Shown: positions 37,344 through 46,186 of the stretch, one piece after another | How positions within the stretch are numbered: the first letter of the stretch is position 1 | How the letters are laid out: every line of letters begins with the position of its first letter | Assembly: GCA_003327435.1 (NCBI GenBank) | Contig: QOQV01000007.1 | Coordinates: 87,837 to 151,836 of the forward strand | Origin: Ignavibacteriota bacterium | GTDB taxonomy: Bacteria > Bacteroidota > Ignavibacteria > UBA10030 > BY39 | DNA: 64,000 bases | Direction: 5' to 3' | Program-made: the position numbers and the translations under genes | Notes under the pieces: generated by a model | The model's input: the letters and a program-made list of their open reading frames with translations, nothing else | Told to the model about the DNA's origin: nothing | Database searches by the model: none

Positions 37344-38396
37344 ATGAAAAATCTTGTTGAGTGTGTCCCAAATTTCAGTGAGGGACAGGACAATAACATA
37401 ATCGATGCAATAGCTGGAGTAATTGATGCCACAGAGGATGTAAAACTTCTCAGCGTTGAACCTGATCGCGATTACAATCGCACCGTAATGACTTTTGTGG
37501 GTAAACCGGAAGCTGTCAAACTTGCAGCTTTTGAAGCTACCAGAGTTGCTTCGGAAATGATTGATATGCGTAAACACAAGGGTGAACATCCTAGAATAGG
37601 TGCTGTGGATGTAGTTCCTTTCGTTCCATTGAGTGGAGTGACAATGGAGGATTGTATCAAACTCGCAAATGAGTATGGGAAGATGGTATCTGAGCAATTA
37701 AATATTCCTGTATTTCTGTATGAAGAGGCGGCACGTAAACCCGAACGAAAAAATCTTTCAAATATTAGAAAAGGTGAATACGAAGCACTTGAGCATAAGT
37801 TAAAAGATCCCGATTGGTTTCCAGATTATCCTATTAAAGGTAATACCCAGTTTAATCCCAAGTCGGGTGCTACCGTCGCAGGTGCTCGATATTTTTTAAT
37901 AGCTTACAATGTAAATCTTAACACAAACGATAAAAACATCGCACACGAAATTGCTTTAAGAATCAGAGAAAGCGGAAGACCTATGAAGAATGAAAAGGGG
38001 GAAATTGTTAAGGATGCTTTAGGTAAAACTGTCAACATTCCTGGTTCGCTAAAAGCAGTAAAAGCAATGGGAGTTTTACTTGAAAGATTTAACATCGCAC
38101 AAGTATCTATAAATTTGACGAACTTTAACATCACTCCTCCACACATTGCTTTTGAAGAAGTTAAGAAAGAAGCGCAAACTTTGGGAGTAGAGGTCACAGG
38201 TAGTGAAATTATAGGATTGGTACCTAAAGATGCACTTATTGCAGCAGGGAAATTCTATTTAGGTGAGCAAATCAACAATTTAAATGTTTCAGAAATGGAT
38301 TTAATTAACTTAGCTATACAATACTTAGGTCTGAGTCAGCTCGAAATTTTTAATCCGTACAAAAAGATAATTGAATACATGATTGAAGGAGAATAA
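37344..38396 (+). CDS. ftcD: Glutamate formimidoyltransferase
   Basis: A 350-aa enzyme moving the formimino group of N-formiminoglutamate to tetrahydrofolate. The N-terminus KNLVECVPNFSEGQ, the motif DRDYNRTVMTFVG, HPRIGAVDVVPFVP and AGARYFLIAYNVNL are characteristic. It corresponds to the N-terminal domain of the animal bifunctional FTCD protein; here the deaminase domain is the separate next gene. A GAGG lies upstream. It is 18 bp after hutI, so histidine catabolism here ends in glutamate plus 5-formimino-THF rather than formamide. Confidence 0.95.
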   Translation: MKNLVECVPNFSEGQDNNIIDAIAGVIDATEDVKLLSVEPDRDYNRTVMTFVGKPEAVKLAAFEATRVASEMIDMRKHKGEHPRIGAVDVVPFVPLSGVTMEDCIKLANEYGKMVSEQLNIPVFLYEEAARKPERKNLSNIRKGEYEALEHKLKDPDWFPDYPIKGNTQFNPKSGATVAGARYFLIAYNVNLNTNDKNIAHEIALRIRESGRPMKNEKGEIVKDALGKTVNIPGSLKAVKAMGVLLERFNIAQVSINLTNFNITPPHIAFEEVKKEAQTLGVEVTGSEIIGLVPKDALIAAGKFYLGEQINNLNVSEMDLINLAIQYLGLSQLEIFNPYKKIIEYMIEGE

Positions 38397-38397
38397 A

Positions 38398-39033
38398 ATG
38401 TTAACAAAGAAAACCGTAGAATTTTTCTTAGATGAATTAGCATCCAGTTCACCAGCACCTGGAGGTGGAAGTTCGGCAGCGTTAGCTGCAGCAACTGGAA
38501 GCGCGCTTATATCAATGGTCTGTAACCTTACGATTGGAAAGAAAAAGTATTTAGATGTTGAAGAGGAAATGAAGAAAATTTTAATAGATTCCGAAAGAAT
38601 TAGAAAGCGCTTAACAGAGTTAATTGATAAAGATACAGAAGCATTCAATAAAGTTATGGAGGCATATTCATTACCCAAAGAAAGCGATGCACAAAAATCC
38701 TTAAGAAATGCGGCAATAGATTCAGCATTGAAAGAGGCTGCCCTTATTCCCCTCGAAGTTATGAAGCACTGTGTGGATGCTCTGGCTCTTTCAAAGATTG
38801 TAGCTCAAAAAGGAAATAAAAATTCAATCAGCGATGCTGGGGTAAGTGCGCTTTTATTGGTTTCGGCTGCTGAATCTGCATATTTAAATGTAAAGATAAA
38901 TTTAAATTCTATAAATGATCCCGACTTTGTGGGCTGGAAAAACGAAGAAGCCAATTCAACACTTAACTCTTGCAGAAAATATCAAACCGAAATTATGAAT
39001 TCGGTATATGAAGTATTGGAAGCTAAAATTTAG
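38398..39033 (+). CDS. fchA: Formimidoyltetrahydrofolate cyclodeaminase
   Basis: A 211-aa, mostly helical enzyme releasing ammonia from 5-formimino-THF to give 5,10-methenyl-THF. The signature is SSSPAPGGGSSAALAAATGSAL near the N-terminus, followed by MVCNLTIGKKKY. I start at ATG 38398, one base after the ftcD stop, preceded by GAAGGAG; a TTG 15 bp earlier lies inside ftcD. It forms the last step of the hutI-ftcD-fchA set and feeds one-carbon units from histidine into the folate pool. It is convergent with the TrkH gene, with an 8-bp gap and no terminator visible. Confidence 0.93.
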   Translation: MLTKKTVEFFLDELASSSPAPGGGSSAALAAATGSALISMVCNLTIGKKKYLDVEEEMKKILIDSERIRKRLTELIDKDTEAFNKVMEAYSLPKESDAQKSLRNAAIDSALKEAALIPLEVMKHCVDALALSKIVAQKGNKNSISDAGVSALLLVSAAESAYLNVKINLNSINDPDFVGWKNEEANSTLNSCRKYQTEIMNSVYEVLEAKI

Positions 39034-39041
39034 TTTTTAGT

Positions 39042-40490
39042 TTAAACTTTCCAGAAGGACTTTGTAAAGATTACCATAATTGTGAAAAGTTCTAATCTGC
39101 CTAAGAGCATATCAGCACAAAGAACATACTTTGAAAATATTGGTAGATGAGCATAATTAGCCATCGGACCTACTGTATTTAATCCTGGTCCAACACCTCC
39201 CATACAGGCAACAACACCACTCATTGCAGAAATTAAATCCACTCCGTCAATAATTAACAACAATGATGAAATAAAGAAAGTAGTTATATAAAGCATAAAA
39301 AAAGATGAGATCATAGAAATTATATCCTGATCAACTATTCTCTTATTAAACTTAATCGGGACAACTGCCTGTGGATGTAATATACGAGCAGCTTCTTTGA
39401 AAGTGTTTCTGAGGAGTATCATTACTCTTACGCTTTTTATTGCACCAGTTGTTGAGCCAGCGCAACCTCCAATAAACATCACAAGTACAATAATGAATTG
39501 AGCGGCTGGAGCCCAGAGTGCAAAATCTGAGTTAGCAAAACCTGTACAGCTGGAAGCCGAAATCACATTAAAAAAAGAAACTCTAAATGCATCAAATAAA
39601 GTATATCCATTTTGTGTAAAAAAGTTGATAACTGTAACATATGTTATTGCAATCGAAACATAAAGCAAATAGAACTTGAATTCGCTGTTTCGAAAATAAT
39701 TTAAAACATCTCCTTTTAACGCGGCATAATGTAAACTAAAATTGATAGCCGATAGGAACATAAATATTCCTACTACGAAGTCGATATATGTAGAATTATA
39801 AAATGCAATGCTTGAATTCTTTGTAGAGAAGCCACCGGTTGCGATTGTCCCAAAGGAATGACATAGTGCATCAAAAAGTGACATACCGCCGAGTAGCAGT
39901 AACAAAGTTTCAGAAAAAGTTAGTAAAATATAAACTCCCCATAACAATCTTGCTGTTTCTGTAATCCTTGGCGTTAATTTATCTTTTGTCGGTCCACTTG
40001 ATTCTGCTTTAAATAACTGCATTCCTGCAATTCCTAAAAATGGAAAGATAGCCAGGGATAAAACTATAATTCCCATTCCCCCGATCCAATGTGTCGTACT
40101 TCTCCAGAACAAAATACCGTGTGGAACCTTTTCAACATCTGTCAATATAGAAGCTCCTGTGGTAGTGAAACCCGACACGGTTTCGAAGAAAGCATCGGTA
40201 AAATTTACGATTGTGTCAGATAGGAGATATGGTAATGTTCCGAACAGTGAGATTGCCAGCCAACCCAAGAATGCAATTAAGAAACCTTCTTTTATTCCAA
40301 GTTCTTTCTCATCTGTTCTGAAAATTCTCCAGAGGATCAAACCACTTATTACTGAAATTATAGAGGAAAGTATAATTGGAATAATATCAGTATCACCATA
40401 ATATAATGAGAATGGGATTCCTAATAACATTGCCAGGCCGGTAAAGCAAACCAGAAGCCCAAGAACGGAAAAAATCGATTTAAAATTCAT
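39042..40490 (-). CDS. trkH: TrkH family potassium transporter subunit (copy 2)
   Basis: A 482-aa integral membrane protein of about ten helices and four pore loops. I start at ATG 40490 (MNFKSIFSVLGLLV), which aligns with its neighbour; a longer frame to 40559 would overlap that gene. Filter loops: SGFTTTGAS, IATGGFSTKN, SASSCTGFANSD and GVGPGLNTVGP, each with the conserved glycine. Loop 3 differs from copy 1 (SCTGFANSDF here, TTTGYSTADY there), so the ion or gating behaviour may differ. It works with the TrkA gating ring encoded in the same operon. Tandem duplicate, 7 bp after copy 1. Confidence 0.93.
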   Translation of the reverse strand: MNFKSIFSVLGLLVCFTGLAMLLGIPFSLYYGDTDIIPIILSSIISVISGLILWRIFRTDEKELGIKEGFLIAFLGWLAISLFGTLPYLLSDTIVNFTDAFFETVSGFTTTGASILTDVEKVPHGILFWRSTTHWIGGMGIIVLSLAIFPFLGIAGMQLFKAESSGPTKDKLTPRITETARLLWGVYILLTFSETLLLLLGGMSLFDALCHSFGTIATGGFSTKNSSIAFYNSTYIDFVVGIFMFLSAINFSLHYAALKGDVLNYFRNSEFKFYLLYVSIAITYVTVINFFTQNGYTLFDAFRVSFFNVISASSCTGFANSDFALWAPAAQFIIVLVMFIGGCAGSTTGAIKSVRVMILLRNTFKEAARILHPQAVVPIKFNKRIVDQDIISMISSFFMLYITTFFISSLLLIIDGVDLISAMSGVVACMGGVGPGLNTVGPMANYAHLPIFSKYVLCADMLLGRLELFTIMVIFTKSFWKV

Positions 40491-40497
40491 TGCTGGT

Positions 40498-41946
40498 TTA
40501 AATTTTCCAGTAAACTTTGGTAAAGATGACGAGAGCTGTAAATAATTCAAGACGACCAATTATCATACAGAAACTCAAGATCCATTTTCCTGCAAGATGT
40601 ATATGAGAGTAATTATCTACAGGTCCAACACTTCCAAGCCCAGGGCCAATATTGCTCAAACAAGCAATTACAGCTCCCATTGCAGAAATTATGTCCATTC
40701 CCAGGGTTGTCATTATAATTGTAGCAACAACAAATGTGGTAACAAAAAGCACGAAGAAAGCTAAAATATTATTTATAATATCCTGCGGAACAGTCTTGTC
40801 GTTATATCTTACAGGTACAATAGCTTTGGGGTGAATTAGCTTTCGCAGTTCTGCATTTCCGTTTTTGAGAAGTATCAGAATCCTCATATTCTTAATTCCA
40901 CCTCCTGTTGAACCCGCACACCCCCCAATAAACATTAATATCAGTAAAATGAATTGAATCGCATAGGGCCAGATTTCATAATCTGCTGTTGAATAACCCG
41001 TTGTGGTGATTATGGACACGATCTGAAAAGCCGCATAACGAATTGCTGTTGAAAAAGAGTTATAATTATGTGAAATTGTTAGAAGCAGAGTTGAAATAAA
41101 AATGCTTATAAGCACAATTGATAAGTAAAAAACGAATTCATTATTTTTAAAATATTCTCTTATATCTCCTTTTAATGCTCTATAGTGAAGCGCAAAATTT
41201 GCTCCTGCTATGAACATAAAAACTGTAATAACAATGTCAATATAAGCTGAGTTATAATGTGCAATACTTAAATTTTTTGTTGAGAAGCCACCTGTAGCCA
41301 TAGTTGTGAAGGAGTGTGCAAGAGCATCAAACAGATTCATACCACCTAAGATTAGTAAAAGTGTTTGTACGAATGTTAGTAATACATAGACCTGCCAGAG
41401 GACTTTAGCTGTTTCACCAATGCGAGGTTTGATTTTATCTACAGTTGGACCTGGAGATTCTGCTTTGAAAAGTTGCATTCCACCAACCCCAAGTATTGGC
41501 AGAATAGCCAGCGATAAGAGTATTATTCCCATACCACCCAACCATTGAGTCATAGAACGCCAGAAAAGTAGACCTTTTGGTAAAGTTTCTATATTTGTTA
41601 AAATAGATGCGCCAGTGGTAGTAAAACCTGAAACTGTTTCAAAGAAAGCATCTGTGAAAGAGGGTATTTTACCTGACACGATAAATGGTATGGAACCGAA
41701 CACGCTCATTGCAAACCATGCAAATGTTACGATTGCAAAAGCTTCCCGTGTATTTACCTCAATTGCCGGTGTTTTTAAAAGGAACCAGGTCAGAAGACCT
41801 ACAACAATGCAAAAAATTGATGAACCCAAAAGCGAAAATAAGCTACCATCTGAATAGTAAATAGAAAACGGTATTGCTAATAACATTGCAACGCCGATAA
41901 AAAAAACAATAATTCCTAAGATAGAAATTATGAGTTTAACATTCAT
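40498..41946 (-). CDS. trkH: TrkH family potassium transporter subunit (copy 1)
   Basis: A 482-aa paralogue of the next gene, starting MNVKLIISILGIIVFFIGVA. Pore loops SGFTTTGAS, MATGGFSTKN, ITTTGYSTADY and NIGPGLGSVGP retain the filter glycines. A cytoplasmic-facing segment with LLFWRSMTQWLGGMGIILLS is typical. It starts two bases after trkA ends, so the three genes form a trkA-trkH-trkH operon. It carries potassium (possibly with Na+ or H+) across the inner membrane. Confidence 0.94.
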   Translation of the reverse strand: MNVKLIISILGIIVFFIGVAMLLAIPFSIYYSDGSLFSLLGSSIFCIVVGLLTWFLLKTPAIEVNTREAFAIVTFAWFAMSVFGSIPFIVSGKIPSFTDAFFETVSGFTTTGASILTNIETLPKGLLFWRSMTQWLGGMGIILLSLAILPILGVGGMQLFKAESPGPTVDKIKPRIGETAKVLWQVYVLLTFVQTLLLILGGMNLFDALAHSFTTMATGGFSTKNLSIAHYNSAYIDIVITVFMFIAGANFALHYRALKGDIREYFKNNEFVFYLSIVLISIFISTLLLTISHNYNSFSTAIRYAAFQIVSIITTTGYSTADYEIWPYAIQFILLILMFIGGCAGSTGGGIKNMRILILLKNGNAELRKLIHPKAIVPVRYNDKTVPQDIINNILAFFVLFVTTFVVATIIMTTLGMDIISAMGAVIACLSNIGPGLGSVGPVDNYSHIHLAGKWILSFCMIIGRLELFTALVIFTKVYWKI

Positions 41947-41948
41947 GG

Positions 41949-43292
41949 TTATTTGCTAAAAAGTTTTTCAACTTCAGGAATTGCTTTGGGGAGTGCAAAA
42001 ACTACAACTCTATCGTTTGGGTTGATTTTTGTTGTACCAACTGGAATAATTACCGAACTGCCACTCATTACGCATCCGATAATTGCACCCTGCGGGAATT
42101 CTAAATCTTTTAGTGCTTTCTTAGTGATATCCGAACCTTTTTGTGCAACGAGTTCAATTACTTCTGCATCAACTCCATGCAATGTTGCCACCGACAATAT
42201 TTGACCTTTACGAATAAATTTTAGAATTATCTGTGCTGCAGAAAGTTTTTTGTTAACTGCAACATCAAGTCCAATAGTTGCAGCAAGAGTCACATAATCA
42301 GTATTTTCAACAAGTGCAATGGTTCGGGGTACACCAAGGTGACGCGCCATCAAACAGGAAATTATATTTGTCTCTTCATCATCCGTTACAGCAATATAAA
42401 CATCCATATCCATAATACCTTCTTTAGCAAGCAAATCAATATCCGAGCCCTCACCATGAATAACCAGAGCTTTATGTAATTTATCGGCTAATTCTAAAGA
42501 GCGATCCTTGTTTGACTCCACAATCTTTACATTTACTTCTTCTTCTAATTGCTCAGCCACCATGCTACCAATTCTTCCACCACCCAAAATCATAATATTT
42601 TTTACTGTTTCTCCTTCTTTACCTGCGAGTCGCAGGATATCCTGCACATATTCAGTTTTGCATATTGCAAAGACCTGATCATTTTTCTTAAAGGTATCCT
42701 GTCCTGAAGGAATAATAGTTCTTACACCTCTACTGATTGCAACGATTCTGAATACCAGTTCATCATATTCTTTTACAACATCCTGAATGGATTTGTTGAT
42801 TATTGGGCTTAATGTATCTAATCGCATACCTATTATCTGTACTTTACCATCTCCGAACTCGAGTACATCAGTGGCTGTTGCTCTTTTTACCAATCGTATA
42901 ATTTCTTCAGCTGTAACGGCTTCAGGATTTATTGAGAGATTGATGCCAAGTTGTTCTGGTTTAACGAGTGCATCAGAGTTGTTAAATTCAGAGCTGCTTA
43001 TTCGAGCAATAGTTCGTTTTGCTCCCAATTTGCTTCCAATTTGGCAGGCAAGTATGTTTACTTCGTCGTGTGGAGAAACCGCAACTAAAAGATCAGCTTC
43101 TTCAGCACCTGCCTGGGCTAATAAAGTCGGGCTAATACCACTACCTTTGTAAGCAATTACATCTAAGTGTTCGTTTACCCTACTTACTCTTTCCTCATCA
43201 CTATCGATGACCACGATATCGTGATGTTCCTGTGATAAAATCTTCGCAAGGTGAAAACCAACTTCACCAGCACCAACAACAATAATCTTCAA
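41949..43292 (-). CDS. trkA: Trk potassium uptake regulatory subunit TrkA
   Basis: A 447-aa cytoplasmic protein with two RCK units in tandem: Rossmann motif VVGAGEVGFHLA at the N-terminus and ILGGGRIGSMVA near residue 230, each followed by an acidic strand end (IDSD, VESNKD) and a TrkA_C domain. It binds NAD(H)/nucleotides and gates TrkH. Length fits the two-RCK Trk type. It is the first gene of the operon; the ~160 bp upstream contain the kamA terminator but no promoter that I can define confidently. Confidence 0.95.
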   Translation of the reverse strand: MKIIVVGAGEVGFHLAKILSQEHHDIVVIDSDEERVSRVNEHLDVIAYKGSGISPTLLAQAGAEEADLLVAVSPHDEVNILACQIGSKLGAKRTIARISSSEFNNSDALVKPEQLGINLSINPEAVTAEEIIRLVKRATATDVLEFGDGKVQIIGMRLDTLSPIINKSIQDVVKEYDELVFRIVAISRGVRTIIPSGQDTFKKNDQVFAICKTEYVQDILRLAGKEGETVKNIMILGGGRIGSMVAEQLEEEVNVKIVESNKDRSLELADKLHKALVIHGEGSDIDLLAKEGIMDMDVYIAVTDDEETNIISCLMARHLGVPRTIALVENTDYVTLAATIGLDVAVNKKLSAAQIILKFIRKGQILSVATLHGVDAEVIELVAQKGSDITKKALKDLEFPQGAIIGCVMSGSSVIIPVGTTKINPNDRVVVFALPKAIPEVEKLFSK

Positions 43293-43388
43293 ATTTTAAG
43301 CATTTTCATTAGTTTAACATATTTTTCGTTTCTAATTTCCTTAATTTTTATGTAAAACGCAAATAATAACATTATGTCTTTATACTTT

Positions 43389-43417
43389 AAAAAAAGCCGG
43401 CTCAAACGAGTCGGCTT
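43389..43417 (-). terminator. Terminator of the KamA operon
   Basis: Read on the - strand: AAGCCGACTC, loop GTTT, GAGCCGGCTT, then a run of seven T. The stem has one A-C mismatch. It is 43 bp downstream of the kamA stop codon and separates this operon from trkA. Confidence 0.7.
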
Positions 43418-43459
43418 ATCTTTATATGGAATAAATCAATATTAAAATCTTATTTATAT

Positions 43460-44584
43460 TCAAATTTCAACTTTAACAGGTGGGGATTTCTTTTTATTCT
43501 TCTTTAAATATTTTTGTTCAACATTGTGATTTGGTTCAGGCTCCTCTTCAACATCAGGATAAGTGAATATATCGTATTTATAGTTTCGTAAAATTATCTG
43601 ATTGCCTGCTCGACCAATTACATATTGCGGGAGTAAAGGTATTTTTCCCCCACCGCCAGGCGCATCAATTACATAGTATGGAATTGCCAGACCCGATGTA
43701 TGACCCCTCAACTTATCCATAATTTCAAGTCCTTTGCTTACAGGGGTTCTGAAATGGTTTGCGCCTTTTGTGATATCAGCCTGGTAAAGATAATAAGGTC
43801 TGACGCGAATCGCCAAAAGTTTACGCATTAGTTCAAGCATTACATCCGGATCATCGTTAACACCTTTCATCAAAACCGCCTGATTACCAAGCGGAATTCC
43901 AGCATCTGCAAGAAGTTCACATGCTTTTTTTGCTTCTGGCGTTATTTCCCACGGATGATTGAAATGAGTATTAACATATATTGGATGATATTTTTTTAGC
44001 ATCTTCACAAGTTTTGGAGTAATCCTCTGGGGTAACACACAGGGCATCTTTGTGCCGAGTCGAATTATCTCAACATGCGGAATCTCTCTTAACCCTTTTA
44101 AAATTTTTTCAAGCATATAATCTGTGAGCATTAGTGGGTCACCACCAGAAAGAATCACATCTCTAACTTCTGGATGGTTTGCAATGTAATCTATTCCATC
44201 CTGAATGAATTTCATTCTTATTTTGGAGGAATCACCAACTTTCCTTTTGCGTGTACAGAAGCGACAATACATTGAGCATTGACTTGTAGTTAAGAAGAGC
44301 ACTCTATCCGGGTATCTATGAACTATACTTGGCACAGGACTGTGTGAATCTTCCGCGAGTGGATCTTCAGGCAGTCCATCTTCCTCTAATTCCTTTTCAG
44401 AAGGTATACATTGAAGCCAGATTGGATCACCCGGATATCTGATTAAGCTTAAGTAATATGGATTAATCCGAATATGAAATAGTTTGTTTAGTCGCTCAGC
44501 CAGTTCTGCATCGAAGCCGAACCTTTCCACCAGATCTTTAGCACTATCAACACTTTTTCGTAGCATCTCTTGCCAGAGTTCCAT
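43460..44584 (-). CDS. kamA: Lysine 2,3-aminomutase family radical SAM enzyme
   Basis: A 374-aa enzyme with the radical-SAM cluster motif CSMYCRFC (Cys103, Cys107, Cys110), then TRKRKVG, VRDVILSGGDPLM, THFNHPWEITPEA, HFRTPVSKGLEIMDKLRGHTSGLA and DAPGGGGKIPLLPQYV. From recalled clostridial enzyme structure, the two acidic residues that hold the lysine side chain appear kept (Asp in IDAPGGGGK and in FTYPD), which favours lysine over glutamate. It is shorter than the 416-aa clostridial enzyme: about 30 N-terminal residues and the C-terminal Cys-rich zinc segment are missing, replaced by a Lys/Pro-rich tail. It would make L-beta-lysine. Last gene of an operon with a GNAT and two ATP-grasp enzymes. 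Confidence 0.9.
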   Translation of the reverse strand: MELWQEMLRKSVDSAKDLVERFGFDAELAERLNKLFHIRINPYYLSLIRYPGDPIWLQCIPSEKELEEDGLPEDPLAEDSHSPVPSIVHRYPDRVLFLTTSQCSMYCRFCTRKRKVGDSSKIRMKFIQDGIDYIANHPEVRDVILSGGDPLMLTDYMLEKILKGLREIPHVEIIRLGTKMPCVLPQRITPKLVKMLKKYHPIYVNTHFNHPWEITPEAKKACELLADAGIPLGNQAVLMKGVNDDPDVMLELMRKLLAIRVRPYYLYQADITKGANHFRTPVSKGLEIMDKLRGHTSGLAIPYYVIDAPGGGGKIPLLPQYVIGRAGNQIILRNYKYDIFTYPDVEEEPEPNHNVEQKYLKKNKKKSPPVKVEI

Positions 44585-44624
44585 TTATACCTGTTTTCCT
44601 CCATTATTTTTATTTAACATTTTT

Positions 44625-45104
44625 TTATAAATATTTTCCATAAACTAAAAGGTCATCTCCAATTTTATAATAATCTTTAATTCTTGATAAAAGTTGATAT
44701 CCCACACTCTCGTAAAATCTTCTTGTTTTTTCGTACTTTTCCTGTGAAGATGTCTCAATTAATATTAATCTTCCATTATTCTCCTTCACCTTGCTTTCAG
44801 CAAAGTTAATCAATTTTTTGCCGATTCCTTTACCCTGTTGGTCTGTTCTTACTGCTATCCAGTACAGGTCGTATGTTCCGATTGTAAGTGGAGTTGGACC
44901 GATACAAATATATCCTAACAGAGTGTCATCATTATCCGATGCTGAATATATATCGTAGTCCTTTTGATCGGTTTTTGTCAAATATATATCTACCAGCTCA
45001 AGAGCAACTTCAATTTCAGTTGGAGTAAATGCCTGTGTATCATTTAGAAGGTTAAGCAATTGAGCTCTATCTTTTTCTAAAAATTTTCTAATTATTTCTG
45101 GCAT
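44625..45104 (-). CDS. GNAT family N-acetyltransferase
   Basis: A 159-aa single-domain GNAT. The acetyl-CoA loop is VRTDQQGKGIGKKLINFAE, preceded by the strand YDLYWIAV and followed by RLILIETSS and KTRRFYESVGYQLLSRI. It overlaps the upstream ATP-grasp gene by 13 bp and lies 40 bp before kamA. It is much shorter than the beta-lysine acetyltransferase AblB I know of, so a direct orthologue is unlikely, but acetylation of beta-lysine or of a ligated product would fit. The actual acceptor is unknown. Confidence 0.85.
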   Translation of the reverse strand: MPEIIRKFLEKDRAQLLNLLNDTQAFTPTEIEVALELVDIYLTKTDQKDYDIYSASDNDDTLLGYICIGPTPLTIGTYDLYWIAVRTDQQGKGIGKKLINFAESKVKENNGRLILIETSSQEKYEKTRRFYESVGYQLLSRIKDYYKIGDDLLVYGKYL

Positions 45105-46183
45105 CTTTCAAGTGCAAGTTCTACTATTTTCTTAATCATTTCTTCGAATGTGAACCCGGCTGTTCTGGCTGAACGAGCAAATCCCGCATCAGCAGCAATA
45201 TCTGGATTTGGATTAACTTCGAGTATATGTAAGTGAGAATTTTTATCCAATCTAAAATCCACTCTTGCATAATCTCTGCAACCTATGATTTTATATGCTT
45301 TTAAAGCTAATTCACATATTTTCTCTACAACTGAATCTGGAATCGGAGCAGGACATACACCTTTCGTAAATTCATATTCTTCAGTCCCTTTCATCCACTT
45401 TGCATTGTAAGTAATAATTCTATGATAATGTTCTGGTAATTGCGACATATCAACTTCAGATATTGGGAGAACAATAGGTGGATTGTTTCCCAGTATGGCT
45501 GCATTTAGCTCTCTACCATCAATATACTCTTCCACAAGTGCAGGTTGGTTAAATTTAGAAATTATAAACTCTACTTGCCTCTTCAAGCTTTCAAGATTGT
45601 ACACGACTGAATTGTTGCTTATACCTACACTTGCATCTTCTCTGGAGGGTTTCACTATTAGAGGATATGTAAGTTTATCATCGAGAGCAAAAGGTACAAA
45701 GTCAATTATCTGGAATTTTGGAGTAGGCAGGTTATGATAAATCAATATTTCTTTGACTCTTGCTTTTTGCTGTGCCAGACCTAATGTAAAAGCACTTGCA
45801 CCAGTGTACGGAATGTGCAGTAATTCATAAATACCAGCAACATGCATTTCGTGCATTGATTCGTTACCAATGCTTTCGCATAAGTTAAAAATCACATCTG
45901 GTTTTTCGCTCTGCAAGAATCTAAAGAGTCGTTCTATATCGCTGTTCACATTGAAAAGAATTGTTCTGAATCCTGATGCCTGAAGTGCTTTTTCTATGTC
46001 CCTCATCTCATCTATTACTCCTACTTCCGAAAGGTCAACGGAGTATCCCAATGTAGATAGATCAGAATTTTGCAAAGAGACATTCAAACCAAGTTCTGAA
46101 ATGAATTTTCTTTCTTCGGCACTAAGGACTGTTGGTTCGTTATAAATTATAGCTACAGTGATATTTTCCCTTTTTCTTATCAT
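45092..46183 (-). CDS. D-Ala-D-Ala ligase-like ATP-grasp enzyme (second in operon)
   Basis: A 363-aa ATP-grasp protein. Recognisable stretches: KPDVIFNLCESIGNES, IPYTGASAFTLGLAQQKARVKEIL, NLPTPKFQIID, YPLIVKPSREDASVGIS, QPALVEEYIDGRELNAAILG and DYARVDFRLDKNSHLHILEVNPNPDI (metal ligands near the end). It would form an amide/peptide bond using ATP. It is only distantly like its upstream neighbour, so the pair are not a recent duplication. The N-terminal ~75 residues differ from cell-wall Ddl. Starts 3 bp after the neighbour stops. A cell-wall role seems unlikely given the KamA and GNAT partners. Confidence 0.85.
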   Translation of the reverse strand: MIRKRENITVAIIYNEPTVLSAEERKFISELGLNVSLQNSDLSTLGYSVDLSEVGVIDEMRDIEKALQASGFRTILFNVNSDIERLFRFLQSEKPDVIFNLCESIGNESMHEMHVAGIYELLHIPYTGASAFTLGLAQQKARVKEILIYHNLPTPKFQIIDFVPFALDDKLTYPLIVKPSREDASVGISNNSVVYNLESLKRQVEFIISKFNQPALVEEYIDGRELNAAILGNNPPIVLPISEVDMSQLPEHYHRIITYNAKWMKGTEEYEFTKGVCPAPIPDSVVEKICELALKAYKIIGCRDYARVDFRLDKNSHLHILEVNPNPDIAADAGFARSARTAGFTFEEMIKKIVELALERCQK

Positions 46184-46186
46184 CTG

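Noticed and set aside
40491..40559. Longer N-terminus for the second TrkH
   Set aside because: It would overlap the first TrkH gene and does not match its paralogue's N-terminus; ATG 40490 does.
43460..44584. EpmB (EF-P lysine mutase) instead of KamA
   Set aside because: No EpmA or efp nearby, and the lysine-binding acidic pair with the operon of ligases suggests a free amino acid product; not fully excluded.
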